Positions 1 to 7,272 of a stretch of 52,388 bases of DNA are shown piece after piece. Source of the stretch: an uncultured bacterium (GTDB taxonomy: Bacteria; Patescibacteriota; Patescibacteriia; Patescibacteriales; UBA12465); the NCBI GenBank assembly GCA_903945435.1, contig CAJAVM010000014.1:1-52388 (forward strand). The letters are read 5' to 3'. The translations under genes and the position numbers were made by a program. Below the pieces are notes generated by a model. The model did not search any database, had not been told where the DNA came from, and saw only the letters and a program-made list of their open reading frames with translations. Every line of letters begins with the position of its first letter. The first letter of the stretch is position 1.

Positions 1-221
1 AATTAATAGTAATAATAAGGGGGTGGATAACTTTGAGATTTTTGAAATAATGACTTTTTGTTTGGCGTTTTTGGCGATTTTCTTGTTGATAAGGCTATGG
101 GCGATTAGGGACTTATTTTTAATGATTTGTTAACAACCTAAGAGATACTTAACTTACGCACAATTCATTAAAAGTAATTAATATAATATACATGACTTGT
201 TAACATGGTAATCCACAGAAA
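1..221. promoter_or_regulatory. DnaA-box-like sites downstream of dnaA (possible origin arm)
   Basis: I see no gene here. The stretch holds three near-matches to the DnaA box TTATNCACA, each with one mismatch: TTATCCACC on the minus strand at 22-30, TTACGCACA at 154-162 and TAATCCACA at 209-217. A TTGTTAACA motif occurs twice, at 128-136 and 198-206; the first copy belongs to a perfect 10-base palindrome (127-136). Sites on both sides of dnaA would resemble bipartite origins such as that of Bacillus subtilis. That is inference from motifs only. Confidence 0.4.
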
Positions 222-1625
222 TTAATAATTTTGGTGGAAAAGCTGTTTGACTGATTCTAATTCTTGTTTTATTTTTTCGTTTCCATTATCTTTGACCTCA
301 TGATAAATTTTATTGTAAGCATGCATTGCTGTTGTATGGTCTCTCCCCCCAAGCTCATTACCAATTGTTGGATAGGAGGTATTTAACTCTTCTCTTATTA
401 AATAAATAGCTATTTGTCTTGGCCAGACTAATTCTTTTTTTCTACTATTTCCAATAATATCTTTAACGCTTACTCCGTAAAATTTGCCGACAGCCTCAAT
501 TATATCTTTAGGTGACATGGATCTTGATTGAATATTAGAAATAAAATCACCGAGAACATCTTTTACGGTTTTAATTGTTGGGACTAATCCCTTTAATTGA
601 TGAAAAGCAATAACCTTGTTTAAAGCACCCTCTAATTCTCTAATATTATTTTGAACTTGGTCAGCAATATATACTAAAACCTCCCGGTCGAGATTTAAAC
701 CCTTTTCTAGAGATTTCTGTTCTAAAATAACAACCTTAGTTTCTACATCTGGTTTTCCAACATCAGCTACCATCCCGGACTCAAACCTAGAAATTAAACG
801 CTTTTCGATAGCTGGAATTGATTTCGGTGGACGATCGGACGTCATAACGATTTGCTTATCGTTTTGTTGTAATTCGTTGAAAGTATGAAAAAATTCTTCC
901 TGGGTACCGTCTTTACCACCCATAAACTGGATATCATCTATTAAAAGTAAATCTACATTGCGATATAAATTTTTAAATTCTTTTGCTTTTCCGCCAGTTA
1001 CAGCCTGTATATAGTTATTAGTAAATTTTTCGCTAGTGGTATAAAGTATTTTATCAGTTCTTTTAGCAACTTCGTTTCCAATAGCTTGAAGTAAATGAGT
1101 TTTTCCTAAGCCAACGCCCCCATAAATAAATAAAGGATTATAAGATTTCCCTAAATTATTCGTTACCGCTAAGCAGGCAGCATGAGCTAGCTCGTTTCCT
1201 TTACCAACAACAAAATTCTCAAACACATACCTAGGATTTAAACCAAAGCGGTTAATATTAGACGAGGTTATATTTGAATTATTAATCGGAATTGTTGGAC
1301 GTTGAGTAGTAATTACAATCTCTTTATCAATTTCATTTTCATTAGTTACATTAATTTGAAAAGAGGAATTATTCTTTTTTAACTCTATTTTATAAATAAC
1401 TTCAACAATTTCCTGACGAGTTACGTTCTGAAGGGCACTTAAAATATTTTTATGATATTTTTCTTCAAGCCATTTTTTAACAAAAGCATTAGGAACACAG
1501 ATAACTACTCGATTATTTTCAAAAGAAGATATAAAAGTATCTTTAAACCATGTTACAAAGTTAGCTCGAGAAAGACTAATTTCAATTTCCCCTAAAACAG
1601 ATTGCCAGACTTGTTCATTATTCAT
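222..1625 (-). CDS. dnaA: Chromosomal replication initiator protein DnaA
   Basis: DnaA binds origin DnaA boxes as an ATP-bound oligomer and opens the duplex for helicase loading. At 467 residues it has normal family length. An N-terminal interaction domain (about 1-80) is followed by a short Asn/Thr-rich linker. The AAA+ module then begins near 133, with Walker A GGVGLGKTH at 169-177 and Walker B LLLIDDIQF further on. The C-terminal helix-turn-helix has the family signature GGRDHTTAMHAYNKI. Translation starts at an ATG at 1625. The gene is divergent from rpmH across 213 bases that carry DnaA-box-like sites, the arrangement expected for autoregulation and for an origin. Nothing is truncated or unusual. 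Confidence 0.97.
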   Translation of the reverse strand: MNNEQVWQSVLGEIEISLSRANFVTWFKDTFISSFENNRVVICVPNAFVKKWLEEKYHKNILSALQNVTRQEIVEVIYKIELKKNNSSFQINVTNENEIDKEIVITTQRPTIPINNSNITSSNINRFGLNPRYVFENFVVGKGNELAHAACLAVTNNLGKSYNPLFIYGGVGLGKTHLLQAIGNEVAKRTDKILYTTSEKFTNNYIQAVTGGKAKEFKNLYRNVDLLLIDDIQFMGGKDGTQEEFFHTFNELQQNDKQIVMTSDRPPKSIPAIEKRLISRFESGMVADVGKPDVETKVVILEQKSLEKGLNLDREVLVYIADQVQNNIRELEGALNKVIAFHQLKGLVPTIKTVKDVLGDFISNIQSRSMSPKDIIEAVGKFYGVSVKDIIGNSRKKELVWPRQIAIYLIREELNTSYPTIGNELGGRDHTTAMHAYNKIYHEVKDNGNEKIKQELESVKQLFHQNY

Positions 1626-1685
1626 AGAAAATGGAATTAAACCTCTTACTACGGAGGAAATTAAATAAGATTTATTATTTACTTA

Positions 1686-1714
1686 ATTATATTAGATAAA
1701 GGTCTTTACTACAA
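1686..1714 (-). promoter_or_regulatory. Predicted dnaA promoter
   Basis: On the minus strand, TTGTAG (1709-1714) is followed after 17 bases by a consensus TATAAT (1686-1691). Transcription would start about 50-55 bases before the dnaA ATG. The DnaA-box-like sites at 1736-1755 lie just upstream of the -35. Confidence 0.5.
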
Positions 1715-1781
1715 GGAGCTAGCATGTTCAAGATATGTGCATAAAAAGTGTATAAGCTGATTTTTAATTAACAATCATTTA

Positions 1782-1810
1782 TTGACTCTAGTAAATAAAA
1801 GTGTTATGTT
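1782..1810 (+). promoter_or_regulatory. Predicted rpmH operon promoter
   Basis: TTGACT (1782-1787), a 17-base spacer and TATGTT (1805-1810) lie about 30 bases before the rpmH ATG, giving a leader of roughly 20 bases. Confidence 0.5.
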
Positions 1811-1838
1811 ATTAAAACATTAAAGATAATATAATACT

Positions 1839-1976
1839 ATGCCAAAGAGAACCTACCAACCGAATAAGAAGCGTGCTAAGAAAAAGCACGGATTCATTAA
1901 TAGAATGGAAACTAAGGGCGGACGAGATGTCTTGAAAAGACGCCGTGATAAGGGAAGAAAAACACTTTCTAAATAA
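1839..1976 (+). CDS. rpmH: 50S ribosomal protein L34 (bL34)
   Basis: A 45-residue, very basic protein. It starts [19 protein letters not shown] and continues through [20 protein letters not shown], the near-universal L34 pattern, ending in TLSK. L34 is a late-assembling protein of the large subunit. The ATG at 1839 follows a predicted promoter with little leader. It is the first gene of rpmH-rnpA-yidD-yidC; rnpA starts 16 bases after its stop. The length is typical and the identification is secure despite the small size. Confidence 0.96.
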   Translation: MPKRTYQPNKKRAKKKHGFINRMETKGGRDVLKRRRDKGRKTLSK

Positions 1977-1992
1977 ACCGTTAAGCATATCC

Positions 1993-2343
1993 ATGCTAAA
2001 ACAAGAAAACAGAATAGGATTGAATAAAGATTTTGACCGGGCCTTCAAGGCCGGCCAATCTTTTTATAGTAAAATAGTTGGTATAAAAGCAGTTATAAAC
2101 CAGGATAATAAAAATCGCTTTGGAATCTTAATTAATACTAAGGTTAGTAAAAAAGCTGTTATTAGAAATAGAATTAGACGACAAATTAGAGAAATTATTA
2201 AGCAGAATTTAGATAAAATAGAATTAGGAAGAAATTATGTTTTTATAGTTTTTCCTGAAATATTAGGTAAAAATTCTTTAGAAATTAAAGAAAACGTAGA
2301 AAATGGCTTTAAAAAGCTTAAAGCGTATAAAAAGATTAAATAA
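1993..2343 (+). CDS. rnpA: Ribonuclease P protein component
   Basis: The protein subunit of RNase P, which trims 5' leaders from pre-tRNAs together with the catalytic RNA. The family signature is clear: [16 protein letters not shown] matches the conserved RNR-box helix. The frame is open upstream to 1945, inside rpmH. I prefer the ATG at 1993 because it gives [19 protein letters not shown], the usual N-terminus, a 116-residue protein and no overlap. It lies between rpmH and yidD, the standard order. The RNase P RNA gene was not found in this window. Confidence 0.93.
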   Translation: MLKQENRIGLNKDFDRAFKAGQSFYSKIVGIKAVINQDNKNRFGILINTKVSKKAVIRNRIRRQIREIIKQNLDKIELGRNYVFIVFPEILGKNSLEIKENVENGFKKLKAYKKIK

Positions 2344-2354
2344 TTTTATTATTT

Positions 2355-2609
2355 ATGAATTTATTATCTATTATTAGCAAAAAAATTGTAATAAATTTAA
2401 TTAATCTTTATCAGAAAACACTTTCCTTTGATCATGGATTACTTAAATTTATGTATCCTTATGGGTATTGTCGTTTTTCCCCAACTTGCTCACAATATGG
2501 AAAAGAAGCTATTGAGAAATATGGAGTTATAAAAGGAAGTAAAATAGCCGCCTATCGCATTATAAGGTGTAATCCTTGGAATAAAGGCGGATATGACCCT
2601 GTTAAGTAG
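2355..2609 (+). CDS. yidD: Membrane protein insertion efficiency factor YidD
   Basis: A small 84-residue YidD-family protein, thought to help YidC-dependent insertion of membrane proteins. The family core is complete: [20 protein letters not shown], then [17 protein letters not shown] at the C-terminus, with three conserved cysteines. The N-terminal roughly 25 residues form an amphipathic or membrane-associating helix. It starts 11 bases after rnpA and is followed 29 bases on by yidC, the conserved neighbourhood. Confidence 0.95.
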   Translation: MNLLSIISKKIVINLINLYQKTLSFDHGLLKFMYPYGYCRFSPTCSQYGKEAIEKYGVIKGSKIAAYRIIRCNPWNKGGYDPVK

Positions 2610-2638
2610 TCTAAATAATCAATAAATTATTAAAATAT

Positions 2639-3382
2639 ATGGCCAATTTTTTTACAGTCTTTTTTTATCAACCAATTCTTAACCTTTTAGTGTTTTTATA
2701 TAATATAATCCCCTTTAATGACTTTGGTACTGCCATTATCCTTTTGACGGTAATTATTAAGTTGGTTTTTTGGCCATTAGGAGCTAAAGCAATTAAATCC
2801 CAGAAAGCTTTACAGGATTTACAACCGAAGATTGATGAAATTAAAAAACAATATGCTAACGATAAAGCTGGCTTAAGTAAGGCAACAATGGACTTGTACA
2901 AAGATAATAAGGTTAATCCTTTTTCATCTTGCTTACCTTTATTAATTCAATTACCATTTTTATGGGCTGTTTATAAAGTATTTAGCGATGGCATTTCTAA
3001 TAATTTAAGTTTAGTATATTCATTTATTCATAGACCAGAGGTTATTAACACTTTTTCTTTTGGTTTTCTTGATTTAGCTAAACCAAATATATACCTTGCA
3101 GTTTTAGCTGGGGCAGCTCAGTTTTTACAAGCAAAAATGATGATAACCAAGAAACCAGAAGTTCAATCTCCGGGGGCTAAGGATGAGAATATGATGGCGA
3201 TTATGAATAAGCAGATGTTATTTATTATGCCAGCAGTAACAGTGTTTATTGGTTTATCTCTTCCTGGGGGACTTACTTTATATTGGTTTGTAATTACTTT
3301 CTTAACTGCAGTTCAACAATATATTACCTTTAGAAATGATAAACCTAAAACTGATACTATTGAAGGGGAAATAGTAAAATAA
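2639..3382 (+). CDS. yidC: Membrane protein insertase YidC (short Oxa1 type)
   Basis: YidC/Oxa1 insertase for inner-membrane proteins, working alone or with SecYEG. At 247 residues it is the short form without the large periplasmic domain of Gram-negative YidC. It has about five membrane segments: a hydrophobic N-terminus; IILLTVIIKLVFWPLG with the conserved positively charged groove region; LPLLIQLPFLWAVYKVF; a segment around 145-160; and a final one containing LPGGLTLYW, the family hallmark. The second cytosolic helix pair (QKALQDLQPKIDEIKKQY) is typical. It ends the rpmH operon at a bidirectional terminator. Confidence 0.95.
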   Translation: MANFFTVFFYQPILNLLVFLYNIIPFNDFGTAIILLTVIIKLVFWPLGAKAIKSQKALQDLQPKIDEIKKQYANDKAGLSKATMDLYKDNKVNPFSSCLPLLIQLPFLWAVYKVFSDGISNNLSLVYSFIHRPEVINTFSFGFLDLAKPNIYLAVLAGAAQFLQAKMMITKKPEVQSPGAKDENMMAIMNKQMLFIMPAVTVFIGLSLPGGLTLYWFVITFLTAVQQYITFRNDKPKTDTIEGEIVK

Positions 3383-3400
3383 TAGTTTACTTGGAAATAA

Positions 3401-3427
3401 AAAGAGTCTCTACGCGAGACTCTTTTT
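3401..3427. terminator. Bidirectional terminator between yidC and the VanW gene
   Basis: Perfect 10-base arms AAAGAGTCTC (3401-3410) and GAGACTCTTT (3416-3425) with a five-base loop, and T-rich on both strands. It separates two convergent genes, and the VanW stop codon lies at its edge. Confidence 0.85.
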
Positions 3428-5289
3428 TAATTAGTTGATATTGGTGTAGTACTACTGACAACTGGCGAGGTAGATGTGGTTATGCTTTTACCGATAAGGC
3501 AGACCTCTTGCCAAGGGACATAATGAGATTTAAATCTAACCTCTTGTTTAGGAGTTGTAGTCGCTCCCTCGGGGTATATGACTGTATAGTCGAAATAAGC
3601 ATCAGCACCATTATGAGCTCTTTCGGTACATTTTTTTTCTCCTGGTTTTAAAGTATCCGTTTCTACTAGTTTAGTTGGCTGAGGTTTTACTATATTATAT
3701 ATAGTTGGGGCAGTAGTAGTTGCAATGCGTCCATCTTTCTTCCCCCAAAACTCAAAATAAATATTATTACCACTTATTCTTGCCTGTATTAGAATATAAT
3801 TTCCAGTATCATTTAAAAATCTAACATCCGGCCATGGATCGTATACAGCAGCGTCTGTTCCGGCTGGTTCGTAGTAACTAACTCGATATGAGTGATTTCT
3901 ACGAGCAGTAATTGGTAGTCCTGAAGAGAGGGCTGCTCTAAAAACAGTTGTCCCTATTTGACATAACCCGCCACCATATTCTGGGATAGTTTTATTCCCT
4001 TTTATAACCAACTCTGTTAAATACCCAGAAGAGGCATCAATTTCTCCTAGATTTTGAACTAAAGAAAATTCATCTCCAGGTTTAATTAACATACCGTGAA
4101 TAGCATCTGCACCAACTTTTATGTTATGTCTACGGTTTGCAGGAGAGCCGGAAAAATCCGAATGTCCCGTTCCAATTAATTCTTGAATATTAAAATCTGT
4201 TTCAGAACTAAGACCATCTATACTGATTTCATTAACAATAATATTTATTTCTTTTTGTGAGTTAGTAAGAGTTTCAGCTATTAATTTAGCACTTTCTTCT
4301 AAATTAATTTCCCTTCCTGATTTACCAGACTGCCAACTAGAAACTTTTCCGTTTTTCATTTCGAATCTAGGTAAAGTAGCCTCTTTATTAACATCAGTAG
4401 CGATGTGTTCCGTTAAATATAATTTTATCTTTTCAATATTAAAAGATAATTTTATTTCCCCGGTAGTTCTATCAGCACTAATCCAAGTAATAATTTCTTT
4501 ATTTTTTATTTTCCAATCTAAGCGACCCTCCTTATTATCGATTAACTCAGTAAAATATATATTTAAATCACCGTTATTAATTATTTTTTGAACCTCATTT
4601 CTTAATGGCTCTAAATCAGATTGTTTTACCTCGGGATATTTAGAGCGAGTTTTAATAGTAATAGGCTTATTTATTAATAAACTGAGATTATCATCTAAAT
4701 CGTTAATTAGTTCTTCAATATTAATCTCTTTTCCTATTTTTTCTTTATTATTTATTAACTCACCATCACCTGATAATGAAAAAAAGGCTGGCTCAGGTTT
4801 TACTGATAAGTCTGGGAAAGTTTTTAATAACCACTCTTCTATAATAAGTGGTGTATAAGAGAAAACAGCTTTTTGGTTAGCATCTTTTTTAGAGACTAAA
4901 TTTAGGAGATATGAAAAAAAAGTATTTCTCTGATTAAATAGTTGGGATAAAGTATTTTCTTTATCATATATAATAGCGTCGGTATATTTTAAATTTGATT
5001 CTGGTATATCAGCACTTAGAGAGACTACTTCTAAGGGGAGAGTTTCTGTTTTTCCGCCGTATTTAAAAGATATTCCTTGAGTTCGAATATTAGATTCGGC
5101 TACGGTTAATGTTTGTTCGGATTCTGAGTAATTTTGGTTACTTAAATCTATTAATCCAATTTTAGTTTTCGGTAAAAGTTTGTCTTTATGGTTAGAATTC
5201 CAATCAATATAACCAATAACAGAAAAAACTAATAACAAAAAAATTGCTGATAACAAAATAATTAAAGCAATTTTATGCTTTTTAGTCAT
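3427..5289 (-). CDS. VanW family cell-wall protein with PG-binding and G5-like regions
   Basis: A 620-residue exported protein anchored by an N-terminal membrane helix (about 7-27). Residues about 45-350 resemble the duplicated PG_binding_4-type region common before VanW domains. The VanW domain follows at about 370-510, with the family core GDEFSLVQNLGEI, EYGGGLCQIGTTVFRAAL and NHSYRVSYYEPAGTDAAVYD. After it comes a G5-like beta segment (LKPGEKKCTERAHNGADAYF onward) and a Thr/Ser-rich tail. VanW proteins are linked to Gram-positive-type walls, but their biochemical role is unsettled. Hsp20 lies 10 bases upstream on the same strand, so the two may share a transcript. The domain call is firm; function is not. 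Confidence 0.85.
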   Translation of the reverse strand: MTKKHKIALIILLSAIFLLLVFSVIGYIDWNSNHKDKLLPKTKIGLIDLSNQNYSESEQTLTVAESNIRTQGISFKYGGKTETLPLEVVSLSADIPESNLKYTDAIIYDKENTLSQLFNQRNTFFSYLLNLVSKKDANQKAVFSYTPLIIEEWLLKTFPDLSVKPEPAFFSLSGDGELINNKEKIGKEINIEELINDLDDNLSLLINKPITIKTRSKYPEVKQSDLEPLRNEVQKIINNGDLNIYFTELIDNKEGRLDWKIKNKEIITWISADRTTGEIKLSFNIEKIKLYLTEHIATDVNKEATLPRFEMKNGKVSSWQSGKSGREINLEESAKLIAETLTNSQKEINIIVNEISIDGLSSETDFNIQELIGTGHSDFSGSPANRRHNIKVGADAIHGMLIKPGDEFSLVQNLGEIDASSGYLTELVIKGNKTIPEYGGGLCQIGTTVFRAALSSGLPITARRNHSYRVSYYEPAGTDAAVYDPWPDVRFLNDTGNYILIQARISGNNIYFEFWGKKDGRIATTTAPTIYNIVKPQPTKLVETDTLKPGEKKCTERAHNGADAYFDYTVIYPEGATTTPKQEVRFKSHYVPWQEVCLIGKSITTSTSPVVSSTTPISTN

Positions 5290-5299
5290 ACAATAAAAA

Positions 5300-5716
5300 C
5301 TAATCTTTTATTTTTATTTCTATTTTCTCTGGAGTAGCCTTAAAAAGAGTAATTGTTAAAACTCCATTTTCGATTTCTGCTTCTACCTTTTTATTATCTA
5401 CTTCAGATGGTAATATAATAGATCTGGAAAATGGCCCCCAATAGCATTCTTTAAACAAGTATTTTTCTTCAGAAAATTCTTCACCAGCGTCTCGACGTCC
5501 CTTTATCATTAATAAATCATTATGGAGAGATATTTTCAAATCTTCTGGTTTAGCTCCTGCAATCGTTGATTTAATAATAATTTTTTTATCATCATGAAAA
5601 ACATCAACGGCTAGTTGGCCATCAGTTTCCTGGTCTTCATATTCCAACCACTCATTAATTGATGGTTCTGCTTCGTGGACTAGTGGTTTATCTTTTTTAA
5701 TTTTATTGAAAAGCAT
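5300..5716 (-). CDS. Hsp20/alpha-crystallin small heat-shock protein
   Basis: A 138-residue ATP-independent holdase chaperone. The alpha-crystallin domain spans about 37-135. It shows the beta strands of the family (VDVFHDDKKIIIKSTIAG, the motif PEDLKISLHNDLLMIKGRR), a short conserved loop, and the terminal GVLTITLFKA motif (usual form GVLTIxLPK). A short C-terminal IEIKIKD tail may act as the IXI oligomerisation motif. The N-terminal arm is short and acidic. The VanW gene follows 10 bases later. Confidence 0.92.
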   Translation of the reverse strand: MLFNKIKKDKPLVHEAEPSINEWLEYEDQETDGQLAVDVFHDDKKIIIKSTIAGAKPEDLKISLHNDLLMIKGRRDAGEEFSEEKYLFKECYWGPFSRSIILPSEVDNKKVEAEIENGVLTITLFKATPEKIEIKIKD

Positions 5717-5773
5717 ATTTTTGTTTATTCTATCTTCAATTTACCAATTTTTGGATAAAATGTAAATGCTTGT

Positions 5774-5811
5774 TAATAAAAAAATCACCTTAAAATATAA
5801 GGTGATTTTTT
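5774..5811 (-). terminator. Terminator of the tRNA-Ile/tRNA-Val transcript
   Basis: Perfect 12-base arms at 5781-5792 and 5798-5809 around a five-base loop, followed on the minus strand by a run of seven T. It lies two bases past the tRNA-Val 3' end. Confidence 0.85.
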
Positions 5812-5812
5812 G

Positions 5813-5886
5813 TGGGCCCGTGCAGACTCGAACTGCAGACCTCTACGATGTCAACGTAGCGCTCTAACCAACTGAGCTACGAGCCC
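5813..5886 (-). tRNA. tRNA-Val(GAC)
   Basis: A complete 74-base cloverleaf. The acceptor is GGGCTCG/CGGGCCC (one G-U pair). The anticodon stem is CTACG/CGTAG with loop TTGACAT, so the anticodon is GAC, and there is a normal TTCGAGT T-loop. The 3' CCA is not encoded (ACA follows). It is co-oriented with tRNA-Ile nine bases upstream and followed by a terminator. Confidence 0.95.
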
Positions 5887-5895
5887 TAAGATGTG

Positions 5896-5969
5896 TGCGC
5901 CTAGATGGACTTGAACCATCGACCCCCGCTTTATAAGAGCGGTGCTCTAACCACCTGAGCTATAGGCGC
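5896..5969 (-). tRNA. tRNA-Ile(UAU), AUA-decoding
   Basis: A complete 74-base cloverleaf with acceptor GCGCCTA/TAGGCGC. The anticodon stem is CCGCT/AGCGG with loop CTTATAA, giving anticodon TAT (UAU). The loop matches the tRNA-Ile2 loop CTCATAA with C34 replaced by T34. Most bacteria read AUA with a CAU anticodon converted by lysidine synthase TilS; a genomic UAU is the minority solution. CCA is not encoded. Confidence 0.9.
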
Positions 5970-6010
5970 AATCGGCGCATAATAAGCGGTTAATTTACTT
6001 TATATCATTA

Positions 6011-7153
6011 TCATTTTATTTTATCAAGTTTTTGTTTAATATCTCCAACAATTTCGGTGATTGCAGTATTTAAGTCTTGTTTGATATCAGCTACAATATT
6101 TTTAATTGTTCCTCTAGGATTATAACTTTTTAGTAAATCAAGAATATTTGTATTTTTTAAAGAAAAAACGAACATTTTTGTTTCCGTAAAATCTTTTTCT
6201 ATGAGGATTAAGATAATTTTAGCTTCTGGTAAATTAGACATTAGCTCATCAACCATATCTCTTAAAATATCTTCTTCAATTTCGCGATTTTCAGTATCCG
6301 CTTTTGTTATCCATGACCAAGCTAGTTCACCGCCGTCTTCTAATTGAAGATTACTTAAGATTTTTCCCCATACTTTCAGGTCAGACATTTGTCTTGATCT
6401 ATATAGATGATTAACTATTTCTTCTCTTCTGGCCCCAAGACCGATTAACTCTGATGTTATTAATAAAGTTTTTGGTGTTAAATTACCGGTTTTAAAATTT
6501 CTAGTTTTTATTATAATCCCAGCTAATAAATCAGTAGCAACATCTTCATTAATAATTGATTTATCATTCTCGGTTTGTAACAAATTATAAATCATCTCTG
6601 CAACACTAACACAATTTAAATCAATAAAATTTATTTGTCCAAATTCTTCATTAGCCGCTTGGCAGGAAATATTAATAATTGGTGTTTTATAAAAAAACTC
6701 TACATTCTTATCGTAAATATTACCCAAAGATTCTAAGTCGTTAGCTCCTAAAGTAATAATTAAATCATATTTAAATTCTCCGGCCTTAGAGCTTACATCC
6801 TGAGAATCAAACCAGCCGTCTTGAGGGGAAACAATAAAATTTAATTGGTTATTTTCAACTACATATTTAATTTGACTCACTTTTGTTTTGCTAATATCTA
6901 AGGAAACAATGAATCTTCTTAAATGCTCTAAATCATTTTTAATTTCATTAAAATTTGGTAAAAAAGAGAAAGAACTTATATCACGACTTGGTTGTGCTCC
7001 GGCAATTTCTACAGTTTTTCCTATTTTCTTTAAATATATAAAAAGGGCTAAGGCAGACGACAATGCATCGCCGTCCCAATCCATAGGAAAAACTAGGAGG
7101 ACGTTTTTTGCCTTCTCAATTTGTTTAAAAATTTGCTGTTCAATCGTTAGCAT
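6011..7153 (-). CDS. DHH-superfamily phosphoesterase homologue with lost catalytic motif
   Basis: 380 residues with the outline of the NrnA/RecJ DHH-DHHA1 family: an N-terminal DHH-like fold (about 1-200) and a DHHA1-like C-terminal half. Active members hydrolyse nanoRNA or cyclic dinucleotides using metal-binding aspartates and histidines. Motif I is present as DWDGD (25-29), where families usually have NPDGD. The DHH motif is replaced by S163-C164-Q165 in NISCQAANEEFGQINFID, where active proteins read NIDHH..N..FG..N.VD. The motif II aspartate also appears replaced (LGAND, 135-139). It is probably non-hydrolytic or strongly altered. It stands alone, upstream of the two tRNAs on the same strand. 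The ATG at 7153 gives the family N-terminus. Confidence 0.75.
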   Translation of the reverse strand: MLTIEQQIFKQIEKAKNVLLVFPMDWDGDALSSALALFIYLKKIGKTVEIAGAQPSRDISSFSFLPNFNEIKNDLEHLRRFIVSLDISKTKVSQIKYVVENNQLNFIVSPQDGWFDSQDVSSKAGEFKYDLIITLGANDLESLGNIYDKNVEFFYKTPIINISCQAANEEFGQINFIDLNCVSVAEMIYNLLQTENDKSIINEDVATDLLAGIIIKTRNFKTGNLTPKTLLITSELIGLGARREEIVNHLYRSRQMSDLKVWGKILSNLQLEDGGELAWSWITKADTENREIEEDILRDMVDELMSNLPEAKIILILIEKDFTETKMFVFSLKNTNILDLLKSYNPRGTIKNIVADIKQDLNTAITEIVGDIKQKLDKIK

Positions 7154-7237
7154 TAGTTATTATTAGTCGGCATTATTTGTTTATGGTCGATTAATCAATA
7201 TATAATTATTTTTCCCGTCAGTCAAGCGTATTTTTGT

Positions 7238-7266
7238 TTGACTTAAGCCTATTTTTTTGGTAATTT
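7238..7266 (+). promoter_or_regulatory. Possible valS promoter giving a leaderless mRNA
   Basis: TTGACT (7238-7243), 17 bases, then TAATTT (7261-7266). If used, transcription would begin at or next to the valS ATG (7273). The -10 is weak. Confidence 0.3.
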
Positions 7267-7272
7267 TAAAGT

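Larger units (their letters stand above)
1626..1838. other. dnaA-rpmH intergenic region, candidate oriC
   Basis: This AT-rich divergent spacer holds a perfect DnaA box on the minus strand (TTATGCACA, 1736-1744) and, two bases away, TTATACACT (1747-1755, one mismatch). Both lie just upstream of the inferred dnaA promoter and far from the rpmH promoter. Origins commonly sit beside dnaA, and rpmH-dnaA divergence is a classic origin context. Two good boxes are few for a full origin; the region at 1-221 may add more. Confidence 0.5.
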
